Positions 21,490-44,519 of a DNA stretch of 64,000 bases are shown here, piece after piece; the stretch's first letter is position 1; each line of letters starts with the position of its first letter. The notes under the pieces were generated by a model. The model had not been told where the DNA came from, searched no databases, and was given only the letters and a program-made list of their open reading frames with translations. Made by a program: the position numbers and the translations under genes. The stretch spans positions 14,765,965 through 14,829,964 of the forward strand of contig CM042089.1 of the NCBI GenBank assembly GCA_023512835.1, given 5' to 3'. The stretch is from Taxillus chinensis (Eukaryota; Streptophyta; Magnoliopsida; Santalales; Loranthaceae).

Positions 21490-24400
21490 TCTTAGCTAAC
21501 CATGTGCGGGATGAGCAAATTTTTGGGTCCCGAACTTGTGGAATTGTTTTTAAAGTCAAAGTCAAGGAGCAAGGAGCAAGTGAAGCCCAAAAGTGCTTGA
21601 AGATGGGTTCAAACAATTCACGTGCAAGACTTAAAGATGGTCCATGTGCATAAGCAACTCGGTGGAGAACTTTGGGCCTTGGGCTCGAACGTGAATTTGC
21701 ACGTGAATTGCCCAATTCACGTGCACCTCCTTTTAGTGTAACTCTCGGAATGGTAGATGAGGACCATGTGATTCACGTTTACTCTTGCATGAATTTCTAT
21801 CTGTCATATGGAGGCCCAAAAAGGCAAAATACCAATTTTAGCCCTCTAGAAGCTTCCTACAATTCACGTGCAAGGAAGTATTGCTTGCCGGCTCGTGGGG
21901 ACTACCACCAAAGTTTGGGACGTTCCGACCCGCACGCCAATTCAGCCAATTCACGTGCGTAGGGTATTTTGGTCGTAACACTCGAAAAGTTAGGGGCACG
22001 TGTATCACGCCAATTGGAGCCTCTTTCCTTGCACGCTATATAAAGGGAGGCCATCTTCAAAGGCTTCCACACCAAAATCACTCCGGATCCGAGTATTAGA
22101 GAAGCTCGCCCTTTTGCTCTCTTGCTCTTCGCTTTCGCTCTTGTTCTTATTTTCTCATTCCAAAGATGGTGCGCACAAGGAGGACCGGCCAGAGGAGGTG
22201 CACTCACCTAGTGCGATAGCCAACCCGAGGAGGAGATACTCTTGGGGCATGCTCTGGACATGCGAGCTTTGGAGGCTTCGAGCCGGGTCGGGCTAGAGAG
22301 GTGGTCGTTAAAATTCAAACTCTAGGATTACAAAGGTTAGTATCCGCCCCCCCTATTTCCTATTCTCGCCTTACAAGACTTCATGCATCGCTCTGGGAAT
22401 GAGGATGAACCGATAGGGGTTGTGCGAGGGGTTTATGTCGAATAACCCCCGATATTATTAGAAATTGCTTTAACCTCCCGAACCCGAGTAGCTTCCCTCG
22501 CCTAAGCCTAGGAGAATTTGGTACGCATGTAACTATGCTAGAAAATTTCAAAGTCGAAGGCGATACCAAGAATGGTTTTGTTGGAAAATTTAGATGCCTA
22601 GCTTACCTGGTAGGGAAATGCTTATTGATTCGGACCGTGGGCTAGATAGGTGCCTAAGCCACACCTGAGGTTCATGTTAGCATTGATCATATGCTAAATG
22701 TGGATTGGGCCACTACCATTTTTAAATGGTGGAAGAAAAACTCATCCAAGCGGATAAATGGCGAAATTTTGTGTGTGATATTTCAAAGCATGCCCGCTTT
22801 GCAATTTTCCTCCATGGAGAGCATTACTTTTCCTTCTCACCGGGTGTTAAGAGTATTGCAAGTCGGAGGAGGTTTGGGGGTCGCACCGAGAGGTCATTGG
22901 GCAACCAATGTTCCTCCTCCATCACACCCGCTTGGCACGGTGTTCATGTGGAGCGATCCACGACTTTGCAAGGGAGACCTCTCCTCATTTGGATCAAAGG
23001 AAGCAAACTCTATACGGACTCACCGCCATGTACATGCGCAATGTACACAAAGAAGACATTTTCAATTTCTTTCAAGGCATTAGTGGGCGGGTGGTGAGCG
23101 AAGTGGAGGTCATCAATCGCGATCACTAATGGGCACATCACTAATGCCCAATTTGAAGAATTAATGGCCCTCATCTCGGAGACCAACACGCTACTTCACA
23201 ACCTAGAACCCAGCATGGGAGGCCCCGATTGGCTCATGCATCACCTAGAGCATGGGAGGCCCCGTAAGCTCCTCCCGCCGCATCTACCGAGTTGGAGGCA
23301 AGAAACACAGCAGCTCGGGGAGGCCAATGCGGAACTCGGCGCGAGGTGAAGCCCCGAGGAAGGACAACAAAGAAGTCAAAGGCCTCCTAGGCAAAATCCG
23401 GAAGGCTTTGAGCAAGAGGAAAGCATCAAAACGTTCTCCCATGTGGAGATATCCGATGAAGAACCCTCTCCATCCCCCGAAGATGTTATCCGGCCCGTGC
23501 AGTCCACCTCCACAAGAACCTTCACCACCCATCTTACTCTCACCCGGAGGAGGCGGAGAACAGGGTATTCACCCTTCCAACCTCACGAGGAGGCGAGCCG
23601 GCAGCAGGGTATTCACCCTTCGCCCTTTTGGATCCCGCATATTCTCGGGCCCTGGTGCCTCTATACTTCCAGATCTTGGGGTGCATACAGCCGCTGAACC
23701 CGAAGATCTACTTGGCCCTCCGTTCATTTAATCATTAATCCACCTTATCATCCGAAGAGAGCCAAGGGATTTGAAGAATTCATCAATTCCACAGTCATGG
23801 GGCTCGATTTATACGGGATAATGATATCTTCACTCCTTTTAGCTTAAGAGGATCTTGAGAATGAATATCTCTATGCCGACGAGATAGACCTCTTCCGCAG
23901 ACCATGCGGTATGTAGTGGAGGCCGAGCCTCATAATACCCCTTAGCCGGGTACACTTCCATCAGCGTGTGAGCTTTTCAATCAACCCTTGTCCGAAGAGG
24001 TATGGCGCCAACGCATTAATGGAGAGAATGAAGGGCACCGCCCTTGGCATGGTGTGCATGAGGTGCGATTCGGTGCACATTGACCGCCACTATGTACTTG
24101 TCCGGTGAATGCGGATGTAGGCCATGCCTGCTATATGATCCAAGCCAAGGCGAAGGGTTTGCTAAACGGAAAAGACAGTTAGTGCATGGGTTCATCAAAC
24201 GCATGAAAGTGGCAAGATCAAAGAAGGCTTGTTGGCGGACAAGCTCCCTCTTATTCACACAATGAAATGCAATTCCCCAACACTGACCAATTCAATTGGG
24301 GATCTTTGTTCTACTACATGATGGGTATTCGAAGGGAAGGAAAATTGGGAAGTGCGCGGCAGACATGGTGACTTTGTGGCTCGGGTGCGACGAATGGTGG

Positions 24401-24550
24401 CCAATGTCATCTCCTATTACAAGTGCGCAAACCAGGGGTAAGTGTTTTTCTACTCCCTATTTTATGCCATGAGGACATAAGCATATTTTAAGTGTGGTGT
24501 ATAGGGAGTTACTTGAGCCACTTGCTTGTCTTTTATATTGTGATTGCATG
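21490..24550 (+). other. Element B post-integrase region with decayed frames
   Basis: Athila elements often carry an extra open frame after the integrase. Here 22160-24300 contains many short frames, for example one with VSIDHMLNVDWATTIF near 22675-22720, but none exceeds about 160 codons and I recognise no domain with certainty. Between 21610 and 22005 there are six more CACGTG sites in an ATTCACGTGCA-like context, and a TATA-like CTATATAAAGGG near 22037. No envelope-type signal or membrane segment could be confirmed. Confidence 0.5.
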
Positions 24551-24591
24551 TTTTATTTAAAAAAAAAAAAAAAAAACAAAAAAACAAAAAA

Positions 24592-24645
<54 letters not shown>
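24551..24645 (+). repeat. A-rich tract in element B
   Basis: About 95 bases, nearly all A with a few C. The internal position means it is not the tail of element B. It could be an expanded low-complexity run or the tail of a small retroposed sequence. It is a likely place for assembly error. Confidence 0.8.
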
Positions 24646-24647
<2 letters not shown>

Positions 24648-26053
24648 AAAACAAACACTGTTTTTAGTTGCATGACTGTTTGAGTTGTTTGCTTGAATGA
24701 TTTGCTTGTGGAGACATGGATATTAAGTATGCAATTTTGGCTAAAATTTAATTTTTATGCCACATTAGTATCAGTTGTGATAAGGGTATTAAAGTAGTTA
24801 AAATGTGCTCGAATTGGTTTAATCATGTCTTTATCTTTTGAATGATATCACCATGTTTTTGGAGCTGAGTTTTGAATATTAGCTGAGCATGAAATGCTAT
24901 GATAGACCTAAGTAACCCTTAAAGTTGAGTGAAAAAGAAATGAAAAATGAGAACAGCTTCTTTTAGCCCTTGAGTGACATTTCTGGTTTATGGGTAATAG
25001 TTTGATTTGCTACTCATCTTGCATTCAACATTGGTTATTTAATGGTAGGAGTCAAGTAAGCATGTGATTACTTATTAGTGCTCAGTGTTTGGTGTTTAGT
25101 TAGGATGCAAGACCTCTAAGTCATTGTGACTGTCTTTGCATTCTTTTCTTTATTGTGTGATATTATTGGAAAAGGCTGTGATATAGAATGTGAAAAAGCC
25201 ATCACTTAATTGGGAAATGGGATGTGAGACATCAACGAATTTCTGTCTCTCCTTATGTAGCAAAATGGCAAGGGGTTTGCATTAGAAAAATCAATCTTAT
25301 TTATGTGTTATGTGAGTAAAATAAAAAAAAAAGAAGAGTGAATAATCCATCAAGGGAGAGGATAAAATGCAACCTTGTAAGGTTATTACTTAAAAAAAAA
25401 GAGAAAAAAAAAAGAAAGAAAAAGAAAGATTCAGAATAAAAGCCACACTGGCTTGATGTTTATGTGTGATTATTTATTTGTGAAGCCACATTGGCTGAGT
25501 TGTGTTTTGTTTTGAGAGTGTTGAGCTCAATTCTTTAGCTCATGTTTTGTTTATTGAGTTTAGATTAGAGTGTGAGTTCAAATAAAGTAGAATAGAGAGT
25601 GTGTTTTCTTTGATGAGCACAATAGGGAACTCTCATGATTGCTTGGCAAGTACTTAATCAAAGGCGATGGTGAGTGTAGAGATAGAGTTTTCCATCCATT
25701 GTTCATTGATAGGTATTGGGCTTGAGAATTATTATATTTGAGTGAGGTGCTTATCCTTGGTAAGAACTTAAAGGGAAACTAGGTGCTATTTTATCATGGA
25801 TTGCTTGCTCAGTCCAAATTTAAGTGGTGATATTGCATGGTTGTTGGACTAGGGATATGGACATGAATGAACTAAGTTATGACTCATTTTGATGCTTAAA
25901 TTCCCATTTCATCATGATAGAGTTGCATGCTTAGGAAACCATGATTCTCCTTGATTGTTATTTTATTTTTCTTCCGTTTGACTCGGGGTGTTTTATTTTT
26001 GCATGCTTGTATGTTTTTGCTTAGGACAAGCAATGGTTCAAGTGTGGTGTATT
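24646..26053 (+). other. Element B 3' non-coding region
   Basis: About 1.4 kb with no coding potential, containing A-rich runs (25320-25335, 25391-25432) and the sequence TTCAAGTGTGGTGTATTTGA just before the 3' LTR. Position and character fit the long untranslated 3' region of Athila-type elements. Confidence 0.6.
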
Positions 26054-27536
26054 TGATAACGTGCATTTTATGCCGTTATTCTAGTGTTTATTTAGGATGT
26101 TTAAGAGCATGATTAGAGCCTTATTGCTTCATATATCATATATATTTGCTCTAACCCCTAGGAAGATGCTAGTTGCAAATACATGCGCTTTTAAGCGTTT
26201 TTGGCAGGTTTTGGACCTCACTTTTGACATAGTAGATGACCCAAACAATTGGCGTGCAAGAACAAAAAGTTGCTTAGAATGATGGCCTCTACCTACCGAG
26301 AGAATTCGAGCATTTGGAGCTAATTTGGAGTTGCACGTGAATTCACCCATATCACGTGCAAGCATATTTTTGCCTCTCGGGCCTCACATGATGCAAGGAA
26401 GCTTGGGGTGAAGTTTGAGCTATTTGGAGGGCACGTGAATTCACCATATCACGTGCAAATGGCGTGCAGAGATATTTTTGGACCGATCCAATCGTTTTTC
26501 CATGCCGATCATTTGTTCCTAAAGGCCCAAGTCCAAATGTGGATGGAAGATAGAGTTTTTAATGTTTTAGTGTTACTTATCAAAACTACGCCGTTTTGAT
26601 AAGTGGGCTAGGTTACACACCTCAAAGCCCATCCAAACTCTATAAATAAGAGCTCCACGCCCCTTGCTAGCAATGCCTAACCCCCTACACGTTTTAAGAG
26701 AGAGAGAGGCTCCACGTCTTGGAGGGTCCTTGACCTAGGAGAGCGGCCGCCGCGGCACCGTCGCGGATTTTGGAGCCTGGATTTGAAGCTTTGTGTGCGC
26801 GTGATCAGAAGAAGATGTTTAGCTTTTTCGTATGGTTTTGCTTGTAATCATGCATGAGTAGTTCTTTTAATCTAGGGGAGCAATGTAGCCCCCTTGTTGC
26901 TTTGTGTGTTTATAATATTGGGTTTGGATGATTGAAGTTTTACATGTTTTATGAATCTGTTCTAATTCTATCTTTGGATGTACACCTTGGTATTCTAGCC
27001 CTAGTCTCAAGGGATTGAGATTCATAACTTATTTGTGATTGGTGTGATCATTATCCTTTTGCAAAGTATGATTTATTGGCTTTGCATGTTTGTGTGTTTT
27101 GATGACCATTCTGCATACAACTCTTAAAAGGACCTCAAGACCATTTGTTGTCCTTGGCTTATGTTTAGCATGTTTTCAATCGACAACCCTAATACCATGA
27201 ACCAAAGAGAGATAACATAGGGAGGTGAAATTGTGACCCTAGATGCTTTAATCCTTGAAACTTAATCCTAAAATCGGCTTACTTTCTTTGTTTATTCAGA
27301 AAATCACATAAAAATTAGATCTTTAGTTTAAAAAAGAAAACTTTTGCCAAGACATTTTATAGAACAAGAGTAATTGGGTGATTTGATTTGAGAACTAGAG
27401 AACTAGGTTAATCCCGTGGGTTCGACCCCTTTCTTCTGCTATTCTTTTAGTGCAAACTTAGGGAATTTATTATTTTGAAGAGAGATTTAACGACATTAGC
27501 TAGCTCTTTTAGAGAGGCTAAAAATCTTGTCTGTCA
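26054..27536 (+). repeat. Element B 3' LTR
   Basis: 1483 bases, matching 14337-15817. CACGTG sites are at 26334-26339, 26353-26358, 26432-26437 and 26450-26455; the second is lost in the 5' LTR (ATCACGGC). The palindromic box is perfect here (26576-26603, two 11-base arms and a six-base centre), while the 5' copy lacks one T. Confidence 0.9.
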
Positions 27537-27541
27537 ATCAA

Positions 27542-28283
27542 CATAGGAGATCACATCAAATATGCCATTGAAGGCCAACATTCATATATGAGATCACACC
27601 TACATGAATTTACATATATATATATATATATTATAACAACAACGATAATACTCGACAGATTATCCACCACAGGGTCTAACCCCGGAATGGGTACTAGAAG
27701 AGACAAAACCCCTACCTCAACAGGTTCCTCCTTGTCCTTGCTTCCATGCTAGACATTGTCCACCCGCACGAATTACCACAGCAGCGATCAGAAGGTCCTC
27801 TCTCTCTCTCTCACTCTCTACGATGGCTACGACGGTTGACGGAAAACCCTAACCCTAAAACAAGGAGACCTCCACCTCTTTATATAGATACCTCAACATC
27901 AAAACGACATAGTTTTGATAAATAAAGCCCTCCATCAAAACGACGTAGTTTTGATGACACACTACAACCTTCCCACATCCATACATGCCAAAATATCCAT
28001 AATTCAAACATGATCCTTTGGGAAAAGATTACTAGAATAACAAAACTAAGGTGATGGTGCAAAAACATGGTTGCACGCCATAATGCACGTCATATCCCCA
28101 TATGATGTGCATTGTCACGTGCACCTCCCAAAGGTTGCCTCATGGGCTCATCTCTTACCCCAAGCTTGCCCATCAATATACAAGGTGTTTTACCTAAAGT
28201 GTGTGGGAAGAAATCTCTCAAAAACCCACTCAAACGGCATAACTGTGACTAACTCCTCACACCCCGAAACACGGGTCATTACA
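27542..28283 (-). repeat. Element A 5' LTR, second piece (U3, promoter and leader)
   Basis: Continues 13405-14336 after element B. On the minus strand it holds the two palindromic boxes (27934-27955, 27898-27919), the TATA box (TATATAAAG, about 27878-27886), and the donor-like GTAGGGGTT (GT at 27715-27714). Element B therefore separates the A promoter and leader from the U5, primer site and genes by 13.2 kb. Confidence 0.9.
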
Positions 28284-28288
28284 ATGCA

Positions 28289-28900
28289 AGTGAATAAGTG
28301 ACACAATCAGCTGAAGAGTAATTTTGAATAAATTACTTCACATATATTGTTGACCAATGTCTTACTTCACTGAGGAGAAATTTGAGCAATTTCAACTATA
28401 TGAGCATAATTTTGGGTTTTTGTTTGATTTGAAGAAGCTAAATTTAGTTAACAATGAATATTTGAAGAGTTAGTATTTTAAACTTGAAAATTTTCTCAAA
28501 TGTAATGGACATTCTTCTGATATTGATGACCGAGATTTATTTTTAGAATTGAAGTTTTGATAAATTATTTACTAAATGATATAAAGAGTTTGATGAGGTT
28601 TTGAATCATTTGAAAGTAATAGACGATTATTTTTCAAATGCATGAATTATTTATAGGATATTACTCGCCATTCTAGTTATAGTTGCCTCTGGATAAAGAA
28701 ATTTTTTGAGGTTGAAATTGATCAAATCTTATCTTTGGTCAACAATGTTACAAGAAAGATTGAATGAGTTGGCCATTTTATTCATCAAAAATAATTTTGC
28801 ACATAAGATTGAGTATGATACTTTAATTAGCAACTTTGCGGGTGCAAAAGCAAAAAGATCAAAGTTTATGTGATTGTTGCTGATTTGCTATTAATGATTT
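28289..28900 (+). pseudogene. hAT transposase relic, C-terminal part
   Basis: The continuation of the gene interrupted at 3073. Recognisable are an INYFTYIVDQCLTSL segment near 28327-28372, NHLKVIDDYFSN near 28608-28640, and the hAT dimerisation region around LISNFAGAKAK (near 28820-28860), with stops and frameshifts in between. The gap-free match across ATGCA confirms that element A landed in a single hAT gene. I could not find terminal inverted repeats of the hAT element. Confidence 0.75.
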
Positions 28901-30000
28901 CTTAGGTAATTACATAAAATAATATATATCTTATTTGTACGTTTATGTTTGATTATATATTTTATTGTATTTATAATTTTTTCTTTCTTTTAGAAAACAT
29001 ACAGAGAACAAATCATTTATATTTTGTAAATAATTGATATGATAATACTTATCTACTCAGATTAATCATGTATGTTATATTATTAGCTTCTATATTTATA
29101 TTTATAATGATGAAAGGAGCTTATAGGTGATTCAAATGAAAATTATTCTTTTAAATTGATTATTATATCATGTATGTGTTATTTTATATTTACGATAGTA
29201 TGTTTTAATGTTTTGAATTAATAGTTGTAGATTTTCATTTAAGATTATTACAAATTTTAGGTAGGTTATAAAAAATTTAAGGTTTAATAACTAAAACTTT
29301 TTTTTTTAAAATAGGGATACTTTTTTTAGAAGCTCGCCTTAGTCATTTAGGGCATCCAATTTCTTGTGACCGGCCTTGATGATAATAAGATGAGGTAGAA
29401 CCAAATAGTACGACAAGTCGAGATGAGACTTGTATTTTAAGTTAAATTTATTTAAAACTATTAAAAAGGTCAGGTTGAAACGAATAAGAGCACTAGTAGC
29501 AGATTCAGTAAAAAAGTTTGTTTCTATATATTTATGAAAAAAGTTAAAAAGTCATAAAATCATCCTCACAGCAAATACCATATATTTAATTTTCTTCATG
29601 AGATTCATACAATATTTCTCAATATATTGAAAAATACTATTCACTCCCTATAATTATTAAAATATATAAAAAAATTCTCTCACATTTTTCTTTTACGTTT
29701 TTCATAATATTTATTTTTATTTCATATTAAATTATAAAAATATTAATAAATAAAAATAATAATATAATTTTTTTTAAAATTTAGTATATATTTATATAAA
29801 AAATAAAAATTAATATAAACCTATAAAGTAAATAATTAAATATTTGATGTTAGTGCTCTCGGTTAATATTTGTATATGACTGTCTCTTTGGTTTCGGGGG
29901 CGGGTAAGGTTAGAATTACCATCTCCACCCATATGCCCGTAACCGCAGTAAAACGACACTGGACCACCTAGAGTCACACAATTTACGATTATACCCTCGC
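28901..30000. other. AT-rich intergenic region upstream of XRN4
   Basis: Mostly A/T with no reading frame or known repeat that I can identify. The last 130 bases (29870-30000) are more GC-rich and contain GGGGCGGG near 29896-29904. No clear TATA box was found, which is common for housekeeping-type plant promoters. This stretch is presumed to hold the XRN4 promoter. Confidence 0.5.
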
Positions 30001-30137
30001 TTTCATCGCATTGCATCGGATCACCTCTCCCTCAAAACCGCGCCTCCCCCCCCTTCTCCTCTCTTCTCTCTCTTTCTCTGTACAGCAGATCTGTGGTGTG
30101 GTGTTGGGACCGAGTCTAGTCTGCCCAAGTCTTAGCC
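30001..30137 (+). promoter_or_regulatory. XRN4 5' leader with pyrimidine patch
   Basis: A pyrimidine-rich stretch (30027-30078, cctcccccccttctcctctc type) lies 60-110 bases before the start codon, like the Y-patches and CT-rich leaders of plant genes. There is no ATG between about 29990 and the XRN4 start, so no upstream open reading frame is expected. The transcription start itself is inferred. Confidence 0.5.
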
Positions 30138-41033
<10,896 letters not shown>

Positions 41034-41290
41034 AATCGGTATGGCCTCGATGATGGATTGTTGTACGTTAGGTAATTTTAAATTATTATTTGTCTTGGGG
41101 TTAATTTAATGTTTATTTCTTCCAAAAAATTTTGTCCAGGTGTACCGTAGTTCTAGGTTTTCACCCCCTCTTATTTGAGGTGATTATATTGTAGTTTTAC
41201 CCTGTTGATTGAGCTGTCTAAATTTGCAAGACTGACCTTGAAGGGTCTGCATGTATAATTTGAGGGAAAAAATAAAGTTAAATGTACGTA
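41034..41290 (+). other. XRN4 3' untranslated region with poly(A) signal
   Basis: The stop codon TAG (41031-41033) is followed by about 240 T-rich bases and then a canonical AATAAA at 41271-41276. T-rich upstream elements at 41195-41225 fit a plant polyadenylation region. Confidence 0.6.
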
Positions 41291-42479
41291 GCAGCTGAAA
41301 TAATTTACACAGTAAATAATGAGGGCAAAGCGAAATGGCCCCGCAATATTTAGACCGGCTCTGTAATATTAGGTGGCACGGGGTGATTTGATTTTGATTT
41401 TGTTTTTTTTAATAAAAATATTTTCTAAGAAAATAAAGTAAAGTTTCTAGGTAAGTTAGATAATTGAAGCAATGTTTACAGATTAATTTAAAGTCTCCAA
41501 AATACCCGTAACGTGAGTGTTAATTGAAACAAGGTAAAGTTTGTTGCCTATTCTATGTTATTTCCCTTAAATTGCCGGTGTAGTTTTATTATTATTTTTA
41601 CTAAATTAGTTAGCAGCAATGTTTTTCGCATATAGCGTGCGGTGGGGCAGGGTGGTTGTGCTGGGAGGATAGGTGATGGCGGCGAGCTCACCGGAAAGCT
41701 AGTGAAACAGAATACACAAATTAAAAAATATTATAAATCTTTTTTTATTTTTTTACACCTAAAATGATTTTTAAAAAAAAATAAAAAATGAAAATAGGTA
41801 TTAAATAAGAATAGAAAGATATTTTTTATATTTGAATTAAGAAAACTAAAGAAAAATCATAACCAAACAACGCTTAAAGCTTTCTTCCATCAAATCTTCT
41901 CAAATGGGGCTGTCTGTCAAGTGTTGAAATTTTTAATGTAGTTTTTAAAAATTAAGTTAATGTTATTTAAAATAAAATACTTATGAGTCCCTTTGATATA
42001 ATATTATTTTTAAAATTATAATTATTTTTAAAAATAGTAAGTTTAATAAATATAAAATTATTTATGAGTAATCGAAATTGATTTGAGCTCATAGTATGTC
42101 ATTTCATACGTAAGTTTCCTTTGTTTTTAGAAATATATTTTTAATTTTTTAAAGTTATTTTCTTGAAATAATTTCTGTTTTATGCGGTTGCATTATAAAT
42201 TATATATGCACAAAACTTTTAAATAATTTTCTCAAGGTAAAGAAAGTATTGGTGAAACCTTTGGAAAATGGCTTATTTTAAATTTGGAAGTTAATATTTA
42301 GTGAAAGTGCCGTAATATTTTTATTTAACTTGAATTGATTTTTTATTGATAATTTTTCTTATCCTATTGAATCTTTGGAAATAAAGAAATTATTTTTCAT
42401 GAAACAAATAAAGTTTTAAAACCTAACAAAAACATTTTGATTTTCTTTTTTTACTTTAACTAGGAATATAAATGAATTG
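41291..42479. other. AT-rich intergenic DNA
   Basis: No reading frame, repeat boundary or RNA gene was recognised. A short GC-richer piece at 41635-41700 stands out but has no identifiable feature. Confidence 0.5.
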
Positions 42480-42980
42480 AATCAGTAAGATATTTTAGTT
42501 TAGTTTGATATTATTTCTTAACGAATTGAGCTGAACATGAACTAAAATACCTAATTATTCAAAATTTATTCATATATTAGTTCATTTGTTCGCGAACTCA
42601 AGAGGTTGTATGTTTGTTCAACTGTTTGTGAATTAAAACACTAATTATTCAAACTTTATAAATAAACATGTTCGTTTGTTTGTTCATTTACTCGATTGAT
42701 TGATCAATTGTTCATTTGTTCAATTGTTTATGAATATAATTATTGATGTTTTTGAACATTATTTATAAATATAAGTTGTCAAACATATGTTTATGAACAT
42801 TATTTGTGAACACAAATTTACAAATATAAACCAGCCGAACACAGCTTTATTTATATTCATTAGTTTATGTTCACAAATAAAAAAAGATTATTCATGAACA
42901 TCACCTTTTTTAAACGAACTAACATAAATGATGAAAGCGAGTTCATTAGCGAACATATTATTCGTTTATAGTCCTACACT
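42480..42980. repeat. GTTCATGAAC-rich repeat, intergenic copy
   Basis: Dense degenerate units such as TTTGTTCATTTG, TTTATGAACATTATTTGTGAACA and CATGAACATC. The vocabulary is the same as in XRN4 intron 13. Ends could not be defined and no target duplication was found. Confidence 0.45.
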
Positions 42981-43650
42981 TAACAAATTAGTACAATTTA
43001 ATTAAAATTTTTACTAAGTAAAATTGATTTCTTTGGATGGGTCTACTTGTGAGCTTCAATTGTGAAGAAAAGAAATGATTTTGATAGCAAATAATTAAGT
43101 TTTTAAAATTTGTTTGTTATGATTCTTTGCATGTTCTCTTTGTGAGATAATCACACGGTTTATCCATTACCATAGTGAGCCTATTTGATGTGTTGAAATT
43201 GGAATTATCATGGCTATTGTAAACATTGAAATGGTTGTGCATATCTTTTGTAGTCAGCTGACAGAGAAGTTATCTACACCTGTTATTGTTCAGTTTATTT
43301 TGCACAAATTTCATTGACTTGCAATTTACTTTGCAGATAAATTATTTTTCGTGGGCTAACGAAAACAATATGAATTTAATCCAAAGGAAACATAACATAA
43401 CTAATAATATTATGTATACATTAAGTGTGATAATTTTGTACAAGATGCATATAAATAAAATGTGAAAATTGACATTCTATTTAATAGGGACATGCAACAA
43501 CATACCCATACAACCACATGTAACATGACAGAAAGGTAAATCGATATCTACTTTAATACATTAGAAATAGATGAAGAAAAGAGACATGTTTACAAACTGC
43601 ATAGTAGCAGTACAAGATCTTATCACATACACTACAGTAGCAACTTTTAT

Positions 43651-43995
43651 CTAAGATGCATATAAATTTAACGTTACAAGCAACACGAGTAGTACAAGTC
43701 CAAAGCTGATGAACTGCTTTATAGCGGAAAGACAATCTTTATTGGCGTGTAACCTGTGAATGAATGTGTTTAATTCAGCCCACATTTCATGCAAGTCTTG
43801 TAAGACTGAGTCAAATGCTCCAGTGGATAATGACGATAGATTTTCATTATTTATTGACACACACCATCCAATCCACCCACAACATTCATCAACACAAGCA
43901 TAATACAACTTATTCCTGTTGTTTGCTAATTCATATATCTTTATGATGACTTTTTTCCCACATGAATATCTCTTGTTCACATATTTAAGAGTCAT
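43651..43995 (-). CDS. Possible GRF-type zinc-finger small membrane protein
   Basis: The 114-codon frame has a segment resembling the GRF zinc finger of small plant proteins: SCGKKVII, an NNRNK stretch in place of NPGRRF, LYYACV, then ECCGWIGWC. The first Cys of the usual CxC pair is Tyr (YSC). A helical segment (DSVLQDLHEMWAELNTFIHRLH) and a C-terminal hydrophobic stretch (FISFGLVLLVLLVTLNLY) follow, as in family members with one membrane anchor. The frame stays open upstream of the Met for 11 codons to a possible splice acceptor (TTTCAATAG), so an earlier exon may exist. No function can be assigned. It could be a decayed, transposon-linked copy. Confidence 0.45.
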   Translation of the reverse strand: MTLKYVNKRYSCGKKVIIKIYELANNRNKLYYACVDECCGWIGWCVSINNENLSSLSTGAFDSVLQDLHEMWAELNTFIHRLHANKDCLSAIKQFISFGLVLLVLLVTLNLYAS

Positions 43996-44519
43996 ATTAG
44001 CACTATTATTAATACTTGACTGTGTCGTCTATTGAAATTAAAAGAACACACAATTATACATATAAAAATATAAAGAATTCACGAATCAGAATCGTAGAAC
44101 TTCGGCAACATTCATCATAGAATTAGGTGTGTTCATTGATGTAATAAGTTCAATCCCTTAAATTATATGAATGTACAACATAGGTTACAAAACATACATA
44201 AACACATGAATGATGAAATATAATCAAAAACCAATTTTCATGGAAAATAATATTACATAGTTGAGATCATTAGCTACATTATTGGAATGTGTAAAATGTA
44301 AATGAAAAGTATTAGTTGGACAATTGCAAAAGGGTCACAGTTGAATGAATACACAGACCTTGCAATCTATGATAGAGGAAAAAATATCTTCAACATATGA
44401 AAATGTACACTGCTTAGTAAGTAAGTGCTAGTAATGCTATGATAAACCCGCCATTGTTTGACGCATATATAGGACAACAGTTTTAATCAAGTTAAACAAT
44501 GAGTATAAATGTACCTTTT
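43996..44519. other. Intergenic DNA without recognised features
   Basis: AT-rich, no convincing frame. It may contain promoter or upstream exon sequence of the minus-strand frame at 43651-43995. The left boundary of LTR D lies somewhere near its right end. Confidence 0.4.

Larger units (their letters stand above)
14337..27536 (+). mobile_element. Element B: Athila-type Ty3/Gypsy retrotransposon
   Basis: The element runs TGATAACGTG to CTTGTCTGTCA and is flanked by ATCAA (14332-14336 and 27537-27541). It lies inside the 5' LTR of element A, so it is younger. LTRs are 14337-15817 and 26054-27536. The primer binding site TGGCGCCGTTGCC is the type used by Athila/Tat elements. Gag, protease, reverse transcriptase and integrase can be followed in order but all are broken. 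A long region after the integrase (21490-26053) is typical of Athila elements. The first 137 bases of the two LTRs are identical by eye, and most later differences are one-base indels. Confidence 0.9.
3074..28283 (-). mobile_element. Element A: chromodomain Ty3/Gypsy retrotransposon with nested insertions
   Basis: The element starts TGTTACGCC and ends CATTACA. It is flanked by the 5-bp target duplication ATGCA (3069-3073 and 28284-28288), both inside the hAT relic. Coding order on the minus strand is gag, protease, reverse transcriptase, RNase H, integrase, chromodomain, which is the chromovirus order; long LTRs and the chromodomain sequence suggest the Tekay/Del lineage. The primer binding site matches initiator tRNA-Met. 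Its 5' (right) LTR is split by element B. A foreign LTR (C1) lies between gag and protease, and a further foreign stretch lies in gag. About nine substitutions are seen in the first 140 aligned LTR bases, so the insertion is not recent. Confidence 0.9.

Noticed and set aside
22160..23735. Envelope-like gene in element B
   Set aside because: Frames are short and shifting, and no signal peptide, membrane segment or coiled coil could be followed.
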